Shown here: positions 15,226 through 21,776 of the stretch, in pieces
Numbering within the stretch: the stretch's first letter is position 1
Layout: each line of letters starts with the position of its first letter
DNA from: an uncultured Clostridia bacterium
GTDB lineage: Bacteria > Bacillota > Clostridia > UBA1381
Reading direction: 5' to 3'
Length of the DNA: 22,664 bases
Assembly (NCBI GenBank): GCA_910585485.1
Contig: CAJUEZ010000032.1
Location: 1-22,664 of the forward strand
The notes under the pieces: model-generated
Told to the model about the DNA's origin: nothing
What the model saw: only the letters and a program-made list of their open reading frames with translations
The model's database searches: none
Translations under genes and position numbers: made by a program

Positions 15226-15756
15226 ATGTACGAAAAAACAAAACAAGAAACAAAAAATCAAAAAGAAAAGCAGACAAACAAAACAGAAACTGTCGAAAAG
15301 AGCGAGGGCGAATCTCTAAAGGAGACGATTGCAAAATATGTCGCCAAGGCTGTCGCGGAGGCTAAAGCTTCATGGGAGAAGGACTTTGAAACAAGAATTG
15401 TTTCGGAGCGTGAAGATGCCGCGAGACTTGCCACAATGTCCTCAGAGGAAAGAGCCAGAGAGGAAATGGAAAGAAAGCAAAAGGACTTTGAAAGTGAAAG
15501 ACAGCAGTATGTAAGCGAAAAATCCGAATTTGAGGCTGCGAAAGAACTTGCCGCTCAGAATCTTCCGGTAAACTTCGCAAAAATGGTGGCGGACGGAGAC
15601 AAGGAGGTAATGATGGAAAATATCGCCTCTTTCAAGAAGGAATATATGAAGGCTATCGAAGAGGGACTGTCCAACCGTTTAAAGGGAACATTGCCGCGGG
15701 TTTCAAAAGAGAGAGAACATGCGGGCGACCCGTTTTTAAATGGATTGGGAATGTAA
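15226..15756 (+). CDS. Phage scaffolding protein (DUF4355-like)
   Basis: The protein has 176 residues, is highly charged and mostly helical. It opens with a Lys/Gln/Glu-rich tail, followed by long coiled-coil stretches (about residues 35-110) that include SSEERAREEMERKQKDFE. The C-terminal ENIASFKKEYMKAIEEG segment and the position between portal and major capsid fit the DUF4355 scaffold family. Scaffolds guide capsid assembly and are lost before or during DNA packaging. AAAGGAAGG lies before the ATG. Confidence 0.87.
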   Translation: MYEKTKQETKNQKEKQTNKTETVEKSEGESLKETIAKYVAKAVAEAKASWEKDFETRIVSEREDAARLATMSSEERAREEMERKQKDFESERQQYVSEKSEFEAAKELAAQNLPVNFAKMVADGDKEVMMENIASFKKEYMKAIEEGLSNRLKGTLPRVSKEREHAGDPFLNGLGM

Positions 15757-15783
15757 TTAAGATTTTGAAAGGATTGATTAATA

Positions 15784-16614
15784 ATGGCTATAAATTACGC
15801 GAGCAAATATGCTCAGAAAATTGACGAAAAATTTGCGAGAGAATCTATGACATCTTCCGCGGTAAATAATGACTATGACTTTGTGGGTGTAAAGACTGTC
15901 AATGTCTATTCAATACCGACGGCGCAAATGAATGATTATTCCGCGGCGGGATCAAGCAGATACGGAACCCCGCAGGAACTTGAAAACACTGTGCAGGAAC
16001 TTACAATGTCACGCGACAGAAGCTTTACCTTCACTATCGACAGAGGAACATATAACGATACTCAAATGTCAAACGCGGCGGGCGCTGCTCTTCAGAGACA
16101 GCTTCGCGAGGTTGTAATACCTGAAATTGATAAGTATCGTTTTGAGAAAATCTGCGCGGGCGCGGGAACTGTGGCTACCGGCACGATTTCCAAAACCACA
16201 GCTTATGACGCGTTTTTGACAGGCGCGGCTCAGCTCATTGAAAACAATGTGCCGCTGACAGGACTTACTGCGTTTGTTTCGAGCAATTTTTATAAAAACA
16301 TCAAGGAGGATTCAAGTTTTATAAGAAACGGCGATATCGCTCAGAAAATGCTGATAAAGGGTCAGGTTGGAACTATAGACGGGATTCCTGTAATAGTCGT
16401 GCCTAAGACATATTTCCCTGAGGGTGTTGAGTTTATAATCACCAGTCAGGCTGCGACAACCTCACCGGTAAAGCTGTCAGAGTATAAAATTCATGATAAT
16501 CCTCCCGGAATAAACGGTTGGCTTGTTGAAGGCAGAGTTTATTATGACGCTTTCGTGCTTAATAATAAGAGCGACGCGATTTATGTGTTTAAAGGTCAGG
16601 CGTCGGGGAAATAA
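15784..16614 (+). CDS. Major capsid protein
   Basis: The protein has 276 residues and lies directly after the scaffold. It begins MAINYASKYAQKIDEKFARES, a common N-terminus of small major capsid proteins in Firmicute siphophages, and contains TFTIDRGTYNDTQ and VVIPEIDKYRFEKI, which I associate with the spine helix and E-loop region of an HK97-type fold. The fold is inferred from family resemblance. There is no N-terminal delta domain, in keeping with a separate scaffold. AAAGGA precedes the ATG at a normal distance. Confidence 0.88.
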   Translation: MAINYASKYAQKIDEKFARESMTSSAVNNDYDFVGVKTVNVYSIPTAQMNDYSAAGSSRYGTPQELENTVQELTMSRDRSFTFTIDRGTYNDTQMSNAAGAALQRQLREVVIPEIDKYRFEKICAGAGTVATGTISKTTAYDAFLTGAAQLIENNVPLTGLTAFVSSNFYKNIKEDSSFIRNGDIAQKMLIKGQVGTIDGIPVIVVPKTYFPEGVEFIITSQAATTSPVKLSEYKIHDNPPGINGWLVEGRVYYDAFVLNNKSDAIYVFKGQASGK

Positions 16615-16665
16615 CCCTTTATGACAGCGGTAAATAATTTATAATGAAAGGCTGTGGAAATTAAT

Positions 16666-17028
16666 ATGGAGGATATAAAAACGGAAATCCTTTATAACGT
16701 AAAGGGACTTTTAAAAATCGAGGACGAGGAAAATGATAAGCGGCTTGAGCTTATTATCGAAAATGTTATAGACGCTGTCATGTCGTATTGCAGAATAGAC
16801 GTGCTTCCGCGTCAGCTGATAAGCTTTATTCCGTCTATTGCGGCGGAACAATTTCGCCGCGTGGAACAGGAAGGTGTTAAATCTGTTACAGAGGGGGAGA
16901 GACGCGTGGAATATTCCTTCGCGGACAATGATTTCCTCGGCGGGTATGCTATGAGATTAAAACCATTTATAAGCCGAAAGGTTAAAGTGCCCTCAGAAAT
17001 GGAGAGTGGAGAGAATGAATCCGTTTGA
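16666..17028 (+). CDS. Head-tail connector protein (gp6/gp15-like)
   Basis: The protein has about 120 residues and is predominantly helical. LLKIEDEENDKRLELIIENVIDAVMSYC and FIPSIAAEQFRR are typical of the small connector proteins (HK97 gp6, SPP1 gp15) that bind under the portal ring. The start is uncertain: a GTG at 16654 is only 2 bases from AAAGG, and the ATG at 16666 has a weak site; I prefer the ATG. The 3' end overlaps the next gene by 14 bases. Confidence 0.8.
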   Translation: MEDIKTEILYNVKGLLKIEDEENDKRLELIIENVIDAVMSYCRIDVLPRQLISFIPSIAAEQFRRVEQEGVKSVTEGERRVEYSFADNDFLGGYAMRLKPFISRKVKVPSEMESGENESV

Positions 17029-17329
17029 ACGATTTTATGATACTGAAATAGGCATATATGAAAAGAAAGAAAACAGCTATGAAAAAGAAGGCGAACTGAC
17101 ATTTATCGGGAATATCGTGTGTGACATTCAGCCGGTTAAATCAGATACCCAAAGCCGCGTATACGGATTATCCTCCGAAAGACTTTATAAGCTTTTCTGT
17201 GACAAAAATGACCTTATAAAAATTGGAAGGTATGTAAATTTTGGCGGCATATGGCATATGATAGTGAACACTGAAATTTGGAATTTTGGAATGACGGCAT
17301 TGATGAGGAGTAATGAAAATGAAGGTTAG
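17015..17329 (+). CDS. Head closure / head-tail joining protein
   Basis: The product is about 104 residues of mainly beta-rich sequence in the position of SPP1 gp16-type head-closure proteins. Those proteins form a plug below the connector and keep the packaged DNA in. I chose the ATG at 17015 because GGAGAG at 17001-17006 lies 8 bases upstream; an in-frame GTG at 17006 has no suitable spacing. It overlaps both neighbours by a few bases. The call rests mostly on position and general similarity. Confidence 0.65.
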   Translation: MNPFERFYDTEIGIYEKKENSYEKEGELTFIGNIVCDIQPVKSDTQSRVYGLSSERLYKLFCDKNDLIKIGRYVNFGGIWHMIVNTEIWNFGMTALMRSNENEG

Positions 17330-17645
17330 CGTTACATATGACGGCGGATTTTCCGCTCTTTCCAAAAGAATTGAGGAGAATATTGAGGCGATAGTCGCCG
17401 CGGGCGCGGAGGCTGTAGCGCAAAGCGCGCGGGATATGTGTCCGGTTGATACGGGAAAATTGCAATCATCAATAAATGTATCAACAAACGCGTCCTCCGC
17501 CGAGATTTCGGCGGATACGGATTATGCCGCGTATGTGGAATTCGGAACTTCTAAAATGGCGGCGCAGCCGTATTTGGTCCCCTCGCTTCTTTTGAATACG
17601 GAAGCTATTCTATATGCGATTACCGCTGAATTGGAATCGCTGTAA
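17319..17645 (+). CDS. HK97 gp10-like tail completion protein
   Basis: The product is about 108 residues with the family signature CPVDTGKLQSSI followed by YAAYVEFGTSKMAAQPYL. This identifies the HK97 gp10-like proteins that complete the tail's head-proximal end. The ATG at 17319 has GAGGAG 8 bases upstream and is preferred over the ATG at 17313, which is only 2 bases from it. It overlaps the previous gene by 11 bases. Confidence 0.88.
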   Translation: MKVSVTYDGGFSALSKRIEENIEAIVAAGAEAVAQSARDMCPVDTGKLQSSINVSTNASSAEISADTDYAAYVEFGTSKMAAQPYLVPSLLLNTEAILYAITAELESL

Positions 17646-17657
17646 GGAGTGTGGAGA

Positions 17658-18002
17658 ATGATTGATATAAACGAGGAAGCAAAAAAAGCTTTACTGCCGC
17701 TTGATTGTAAGGTGGTATACCAGTACCCCGAATCTTTTACAGGGGAAAAAGTGGTCAGCTATTACAATCTTGCTGAGAAAGGCGCGTTTTACGCGGATAA
17801 CAGCGAATGTATTCAAAATGGGTATGTTCAAATAGACGTATGGGCAAAAGTGCCGAAGGAGTGCGCGGAATTGTCAATTCGCATAAACGCACTAATGACA
17901 AATGACGGATGGACTCGGGAAATGTCCATGGACGTTCCCAAAAAGGATGAAAAAATCTATCATAGAACTATGAGATTTCAAAAGTATTTTACTTTGCAGT
18001 AA
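17658..18002 (+). CDS. Tail completion/terminator-type protein (gp17-like)
   Basis: The product is about 114 residues and sits where siphoviruses encode the tail-terminator protein (SPP1 gp17, lambda gpU position), between the gp10-like protein and the major tail protein. It has alternating hydrophobic strands with YVQIDVWAKVPKECAELSIRI in the middle, a pattern seen in this group. The ATG at 17658 is 8 bases from AAGGAG; the in-frame GTG at 17649 overlaps the ribosome site. Assignment is mainly by position and pattern. Confidence 0.7.
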   Translation: MIDINEEAKKALLPLDCKVVYQYPESFTGEKVVSYYNLAEKGAFYADNSECIQNGYVQIDVWAKVPKECAELSIRINALMTNDGWTREMSMDVPKKDEKIYHRTMRFQKYFTLQ

Positions 18003-18070
18003 AAATATAGCGAAGAAATTCGGCTTTAAGACAAAAAATATTAATATACAAAAGTGTAGGAGGAAAACAA

Positions 18071-18673
18071 ATGATTAAAAAACCTTTACCAACTATAGGC
18101 GTTGACAAGTATACATTTTTCAACGTAATATCAGACACTTTAGAGGGAGCAGAATACGGCGAGGCGTACAACCTTAAAGGAACGGTTGAAATAGCGCCGA
18201 CCGATACGGGCGGCAGTGATGTTTTTGACGCTGATAACGGCGCGTATGAAACTGCAAGCTATATTGAAAAAATCGGTCATGATATAACAAACGCGGATAT
18301 ACCTCCGGAGGTAGACGCGATGTGGCGAGGAGTAGAGCGTAAGATGGGCGTTGTCGAAGTGGGTAACGACACGAAAACAGTTTACTTCGGAGTGGCATGG
18401 AGAATATTGAAATCTGACGGTTCGTATAGATACGTCAGATATTATAAGGGCTCATATAGCTTTGCCTCAAATTTAGGTGGAAAGACAAAGCCGTCGGGCG
18501 GTTCTATAGACAGACAGACCGCAAAAGCCACGTATACTGCTGTTCAGCGTGATTTCGACAATAATTATTACGCTTATTTTGACGAGAGTGATTTGCCCGA
18601 TAGTATAACAAGAGATGAATTTGAGGAAAAATGGTTCTCAGATATGAACTATTATCCGACAGAAACAGTATAA
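18071..18673 (+). CDS. Major tail protein (phi13 type)
   Basis: The protein has 200 residues, is beta-rich, and should stack as hexameric rings to make the tail tube. Segments such as GEAYNLKGTVEIAPTD, DNGAYETASYIEKIGHDIT and FGVAWRILKSDGSYRYVRYYKG match the phi13-family major tail proteins of Gram-positive siphophages. It lies just upstream of the tail chaperone genes, as expected. GTAGGAGG precedes the ATG at normal spacing. The 68-base gap before it is AT-rich and holds no clear promoter. Confidence 0.9.
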   Translation: MIKKPLPTIGVDKYTFFNVISDTLEGAEYGEAYNLKGTVEIAPTDTGGSDVFDADNGAYETASYIEKIGHDITNADIPPEVDAMWRGVERKMGVVEVGNDTKTVYFGVAWRILKSDGSYRYVRYYKGSYSFASNLGGKTKPSGGSIDRQTAKATYTAVQRDFDNNYYAYFDESDLPDSITRDEFEEKWFSDMNYYPTETV

Positions 18674-18687
18674 TTAAGGAGAAAAAT

Positions 18688-18957
18688 ATGCAGCATACAT
18701 TAACATTTACAAAGGACAAAACAAAATATGTCTCAAAGCCGTTTGATTTTGAGGCTATGTGTATCATAAACGACGCGCATAATGACAGCGGCAGGAAAGG
18801 TCCTCTGAATATATGCCGTGACGCTGTGGACTATATGTTTGAAGGGACGGAAGCCACACAGGATATTATAAACTCGCTTGATATAGCAGTCCGTTCGGAA
18901 ATGTGTATAACACTGTGGGGATTTTATGTTGACGCGCTGTCGTCAAAAAACGAATAG
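18688..18957 (+). CDS. Tail assembly chaperone gpG
   Basis: The protein has 89 residues, lies between major tail protein and tape measure, and is the zero-frame product of a G/GT chaperone pair. Such chaperones coat the tape measure during tail assembly and are not in the finished particle. TAAGGAG lies 6 bases before the ATG at 18688; an earlier in-frame start overlaps the major tail gene. Near its 3' end the gene carries the slippery heptamer A AAA AAC in the correct phase, two codons before the TAG stop. Confidence 0.88.
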   Translation: MQHTLTFTKDKTKYVSKPFDFEAMCIINDAHNDSGRKGPLNICRDAVDYMFEGTEATQDIINSLDIAVRSEMCITLWGFYVDALSSKNE

Positions 18958-19142
18958 CGTCAGGCAGCGGCGGCAGATTAAGGGATATTTATCCGCTGCT
19001 TTTGCAGCATCACCATCTGCTGCCTGACGCTGTAGGCAGACAAAATCCGTGGGTGCTTTTCAGACTGCTTGACGGTCTGGAAGGCGGCGCGGAGGAATAT
19101 ACAGACGAGCATCTGAGGATGTTTTACGGAGAGGAGGTATAA
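18688..19142 (+). CDS. gpGT tail chaperone fusion made by -1 frameshift
   Basis: After a -1 slip on A AAA AAC (18945-18951) the ribosome reads an open frame from 18951 to the TAA at 19140-19142. This adds 63 residues to 88 from gpG, giving a 151-residue fusion. The extension contains LRDIYPLLLQHHHLLPD and NPWVLFRLLDGLEGG and has no usable start codon of its own near its 5' end, so it is made only by frameshifting. It ends 2 bases before the tape measure ATG, inside that gene's ribosome-site region. In lambda-like phages the fusion is made at a low, fixed ratio and the T part binds the major tail protein. Confidence 0.85.
18945..19031 (+). promoter_or_regulatory. Programmed -1 frameshift element with long-range stem
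   Basis: The slippery heptamer AAAAAAC (18945-18951) is followed 4 bases later by 18956-18968, which pairs perfectly over 13 bases with 19019-19031. The 50-base loop holds two smaller hairpins: GGAT/ATCC at 18983-18994 and GCTGC-TTTT-GCAGC at 18995-19008. This is the position of a stimulatory structure, possibly a three-way junction. The effect on frameshift efficiency is inferred. Confidence 0.8.
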
Positions 19143-19144
19143 TT

Positions 19145-20875
19145 ATGGCAGATGTCGCAAATCTTTCGGTAAGAATAGACGCGGACACATCGGGACTTAT
19201 AAGCTCGCTGAACAGCGCGCAATCGGCTGTCGCGTCGCTTAGCGAGTCCGCGGGCGCTCTGATGAACGAGTTTGACGGAAAAGAAGCGAGGATAACCTTG
19301 AACGCGGTTGATAATACAGCGGCGGGTGTAAATTCGGCGCGAGAGCGGATAAACAGTTTATCAGATAAAACTGTCACTATATCAGTGCGGTACGCGCTCG
19401 CGGGAATGCCTAAACTGGCTAAGGGAACAAAGAATGCCTATGAAGGACTTGCTGTTGTCAATGACGAAAGGGGAAAAAGCGACCCGAGAGAACTTATAGA
19501 GCATAATGGACAATTAATGATGTACAGCGGACGCGATGTTGTTGTTCCGCTTTCGCGCGGGGACAAGGTATATACAGCGGACGAAACAAAAAATATCATG
19601 TCTCTTATGGGACTGCCGCATTATGCCGCAGGGAAAAATAACGAGGCGTTTCAAGCGGATAAAGCAGGTCTTAGTCATTACAAGAAAACTCATGATATGT
19701 CTCCGGCTGAGGAACTTAAATGGTGGAATGACCTGATGGTAAAATTTTCGTATGACAGCGAAGCTGTAAAGGAAATTCAGGAGGAAATATTTTCCGCACA
19801 GCAAAAAATATGGAAGGCGGAAAAAAAGCAGAGCAGCGAGGCTCTTTCTGATTATAAAAAGCGTTCGGACGCATGGATAAAATATCAGACAGAAGTCGGG
19901 TCAATGGGACTTGACGGACAAATTGAGTCGTACAAAAGACAGATAGAAAACTATAATGCAATGGTTTCGCAAATGGTTGAATCCACCGCATATTCCGCTG
20001 ATGAGATAAAGGAGATATGGGAGGATTTTTACGACTATAAATCAGGCGTCGATTTAAAAATCGGAAAACTGGAGAATCAGAAGAATTACGCTGTATATCA
20101 AAAATGGCAGAGTGACGCGAAGAATTGGAAAAACATACGGGATACTTATGATGACTGGTATGAGGCGGGAGACAGCCCGGTTAAGTTTTATGAGCGTTCC
20201 ATTGAAAGAATACAGCAGATGTATGACGGCGGTTTTGTTGGCTGGCAGGAGTATCGTGATGATACGATGTACGCGCAGCTTGATTTGTATACGGCTAAGA
20301 TGGATCAGGTGGACGAGTTGCTGAACCGTCAGAAAAACTATATATCAAATCTTAAGCAGAAGTTTTCCAATGAAGAAAACGCTCTCAGTGAAAAGTGGGA
20401 GACGCAGGACAGAAAAGCCTCAAGAGCGGAGATAACGCATCAGCTTGCAATTTACAGAAACGCTGTGACACAGAGAGGTGTTGACAAGTATAATTCTCTT
20501 CAGGATGAATTGAAAAAACTTAACCGTGAGGAGGAAATGTATAATCTTCAGAAAACGCACACGGAAAAAATAACACAGCTTGAGGAAAGCTATGAGCTTG
20601 TCGAGGCGAATAAAAAATATCTTCTTGCCGCCATTGAAAATTCAGGAGTGAATATAGAGGGAATAATAGGAAGTGTGAATTACGACATACAAAGTATGGA
20701 AAACACCATATCAACGTTGTTTGCTCAGACTATAAGTGCTATAAAATCCATTAAAATATCTTTAAATTCATATTCTGATAATCGAAATATAAGTATCAGG
20801 AGCGATAGTTCCGATGCTTTGGATGCCTTAAAAAATCGAGTAGGTCTGACTATTGCGCACAGCAGATATTATTAA
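19145..20875 (+). CDS. Compact tail tape measure protein
   Basis: The protein has 576 residues. The N-terminus (VRIDADTSGLISSLNSAQSAVASLS) is the usual start of a tape measure. At about 95-150 it passes directly into the C-terminal type of segment (GTKNAYEGLAVVNDERG, SGRDVVVPLSRGDKVYTA). After that come long coiled-coil helices to about 500 and a serine/isoleucine-rich end. I see no hydrophobic segment and no lytic or peptidase domain, both common in the middle of this family. At roughly 0.15 nm per residue the tail would be about 85 nm. GAGGAGGT lies 6 bases before the ATG. The stop codon lies within the loop of the hairpin at 20845-20893. Confidence 0.85.
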   Translation: MADVANLSVRIDADTSGLISSLNSAQSAVASLSESAGALMNEFDGKEARITLNAVDNTAAGVNSARERINSLSDKTVTISVRYALAGMPKLAKGTKNAYEGLAVVNDERGKSDPRELIEHNGQLMMYSGRDVVVPLSRGDKVYTADETKNIMSLMGLPHYAAGKNNEAFQADKAGLSHYKKTHDMSPAEELKWWNDLMVKFSYDSEAVKEIQEEIFSAQQKIWKAEKKQSSEALSDYKKRSDAWIKYQTEVGSMGLDGQIESYKRQIENYNAMVSQMVESTAYSADEIKEIWEDFYDYKSGVDLKIGKLENQKNYAVYQKWQSDAKNWKNIRDTYDDWYEAGDSPVKFYERSIERIQQMYDGGFVGWQEYRDDTMYAQLDLYTAKMDQVDELLNRQKNYISNLKQKFSNEENALSEKWETQDRKASRAEITHQLAIYRNAVTQRGVDKYNSLQDELKKLNREEEMYNLQKTHTEKITQLEESYELVEANKKYLLAAIENSGVNIEGIIGSVNYDIQSMENTISTLFAQTISAIKSIKISLNSYSDNRNISIRSDSSDALDALKNRVGLTIAHSRYY

Positions 20876-20893
20876 TGCGGCGCGATAGTCAGA
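20845..20893 (+). other. 14-pair hairpin spanning the tape measure stop codon
   Basis: 20845-20858 and 20880-20893 pair over 14 positions with one G-T pair and enclose a 21-base loop containing the tape measure TAA. The right arm ends just before the AAGGAG site (20895-20900) of dit. There is no T run after it, so it is not a normal terminator. It may slow or tune dit translation or stabilise the upstream message. Confidence 0.6.
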
Positions 20894-20909
20894 AAAGGAG
20901 TGGTTACAA

Positions 20910-21776
20910 ATGAGAAACGGTTTTAAATTCAAAGACCGTCATTCATCGGAATTTGGTGTGACGGTTCAGACTAAATCACGTCCTATACGTCCGTCAGTAA
21001 AGACCTGTGAGGTTTCCATGCCTCACAGGGACGGCTCGTATGACTTTTCAAAGTCAAACTCCATGGGACGGGAAATGTATAATGACAGGATTTTTACAGT
21101 TATTATCAGCGCTGTGGCTGATGATATTTACGATATGCAGACAAAAATGTCAAAACTCTCTCTTTGGCTTATGGGAAACGGCGACCTGATTTTTGACGAT
21201 ATGCCGCTTGCTGTGTGGAACGCGAGAGTATCCGATGAAATACTATATATGCCTGAGCGCGGCGGAAAAAAGGCTGTGATGGAGGTATCGTTTCGCACCG
21301 AACCGTTTTGCAGATGTTCGTTTAATGAAAACGGTCCGAAACTGGAAGACGGAGTATATTTATCTTCTTCTATGGCGCTTGTTATAGACAATCATTACAC
21401 CAAAATAATACAAGGCGACCCGCAGATTGACGCGCAGGTTAATGTAAAAAATTTTGGCGATTGCCCTATGCGTCCCATTATTGAAATGTTTAGTCATTCG
21501 GCTGACGTGTGGATGACGCTGAACGGAAAAGGTTTGGGCTTTTGGAATGAAAACAAAGGCGGGCCTACGATTATTGATTTTGAAAAGCATGAGATAACGA
21601 ACTGTGGTGAAAAATTAGAGGCTGTGGGAGAATTTTTTGAATTTCCTCCCGGCGATAATGCTTTGCATATGCGCTCGGTTATCTCAAATGAAATAATAAT
21701 GAAAGTGCATTTTAATCCTCGATTTATGTATGACGTTATTCTGGAAGATGTGGAATGGAGTGATGGAAATGCTTAA
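20910..21776 (+). CDS. Distal tail protein (Dit-like)
   Basis: The protein has 288 residues. The N-terminal about 130 residues (FKFKDRHSSEFGVTV, PHRDGSYDFSKSN, WLMGNGDLIFDDMP) match the Dit / SPP1 gp19.1 family. These form the hexameric hub at the tail tip to which receptor-binding parts attach. The C-terminal part is the galectin-like half expected in longer Dit proteins. AAGGAG lies 9 bases before the ATG. It overlaps the next gene by 8 bases. Confidence 0.87.
   Translation: MRNGFKFKDRHSSEFGVTVQTKSRPIRPSVKTCEVSMPHRDGSYDFSKSNSMGREMYNDRIFTVIISAVADDIYDMQTKMSKLSLWLMGNGDLIFDDMPLAVWNARVSDEILYMPERGGKKAVMEVSFRTEPFCRCSFNENGPKLEDGVYLSSSMALVIDNHYTKIIQGDPQIDAQVNVKNFGDCPMRPIIEMFSHSADVWMTLNGKGLGFWNENKGGPTIIDFEKHEITNCGEKLEAVGEFFEFPPGDNALHMRSVISNEIIMKVHFNPRFMYDVILEDVEWSDGNA

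Noticed and set aside
12131..18026. A 12-base match between the operon leader (AAGCCGAATTTC, 12131-12142) and the reverse complement at 18015-18026
   Set aside because: A chance 12-base match between two points several kilobases apart is expected about once; neither place has further similarity.
18631..18687. Upstream start for gpG at 18631
   Set aside because: It lies inside the major tail gene with no ribosome site; the ATG at 18688 has TAAGGAG at 6 bases.
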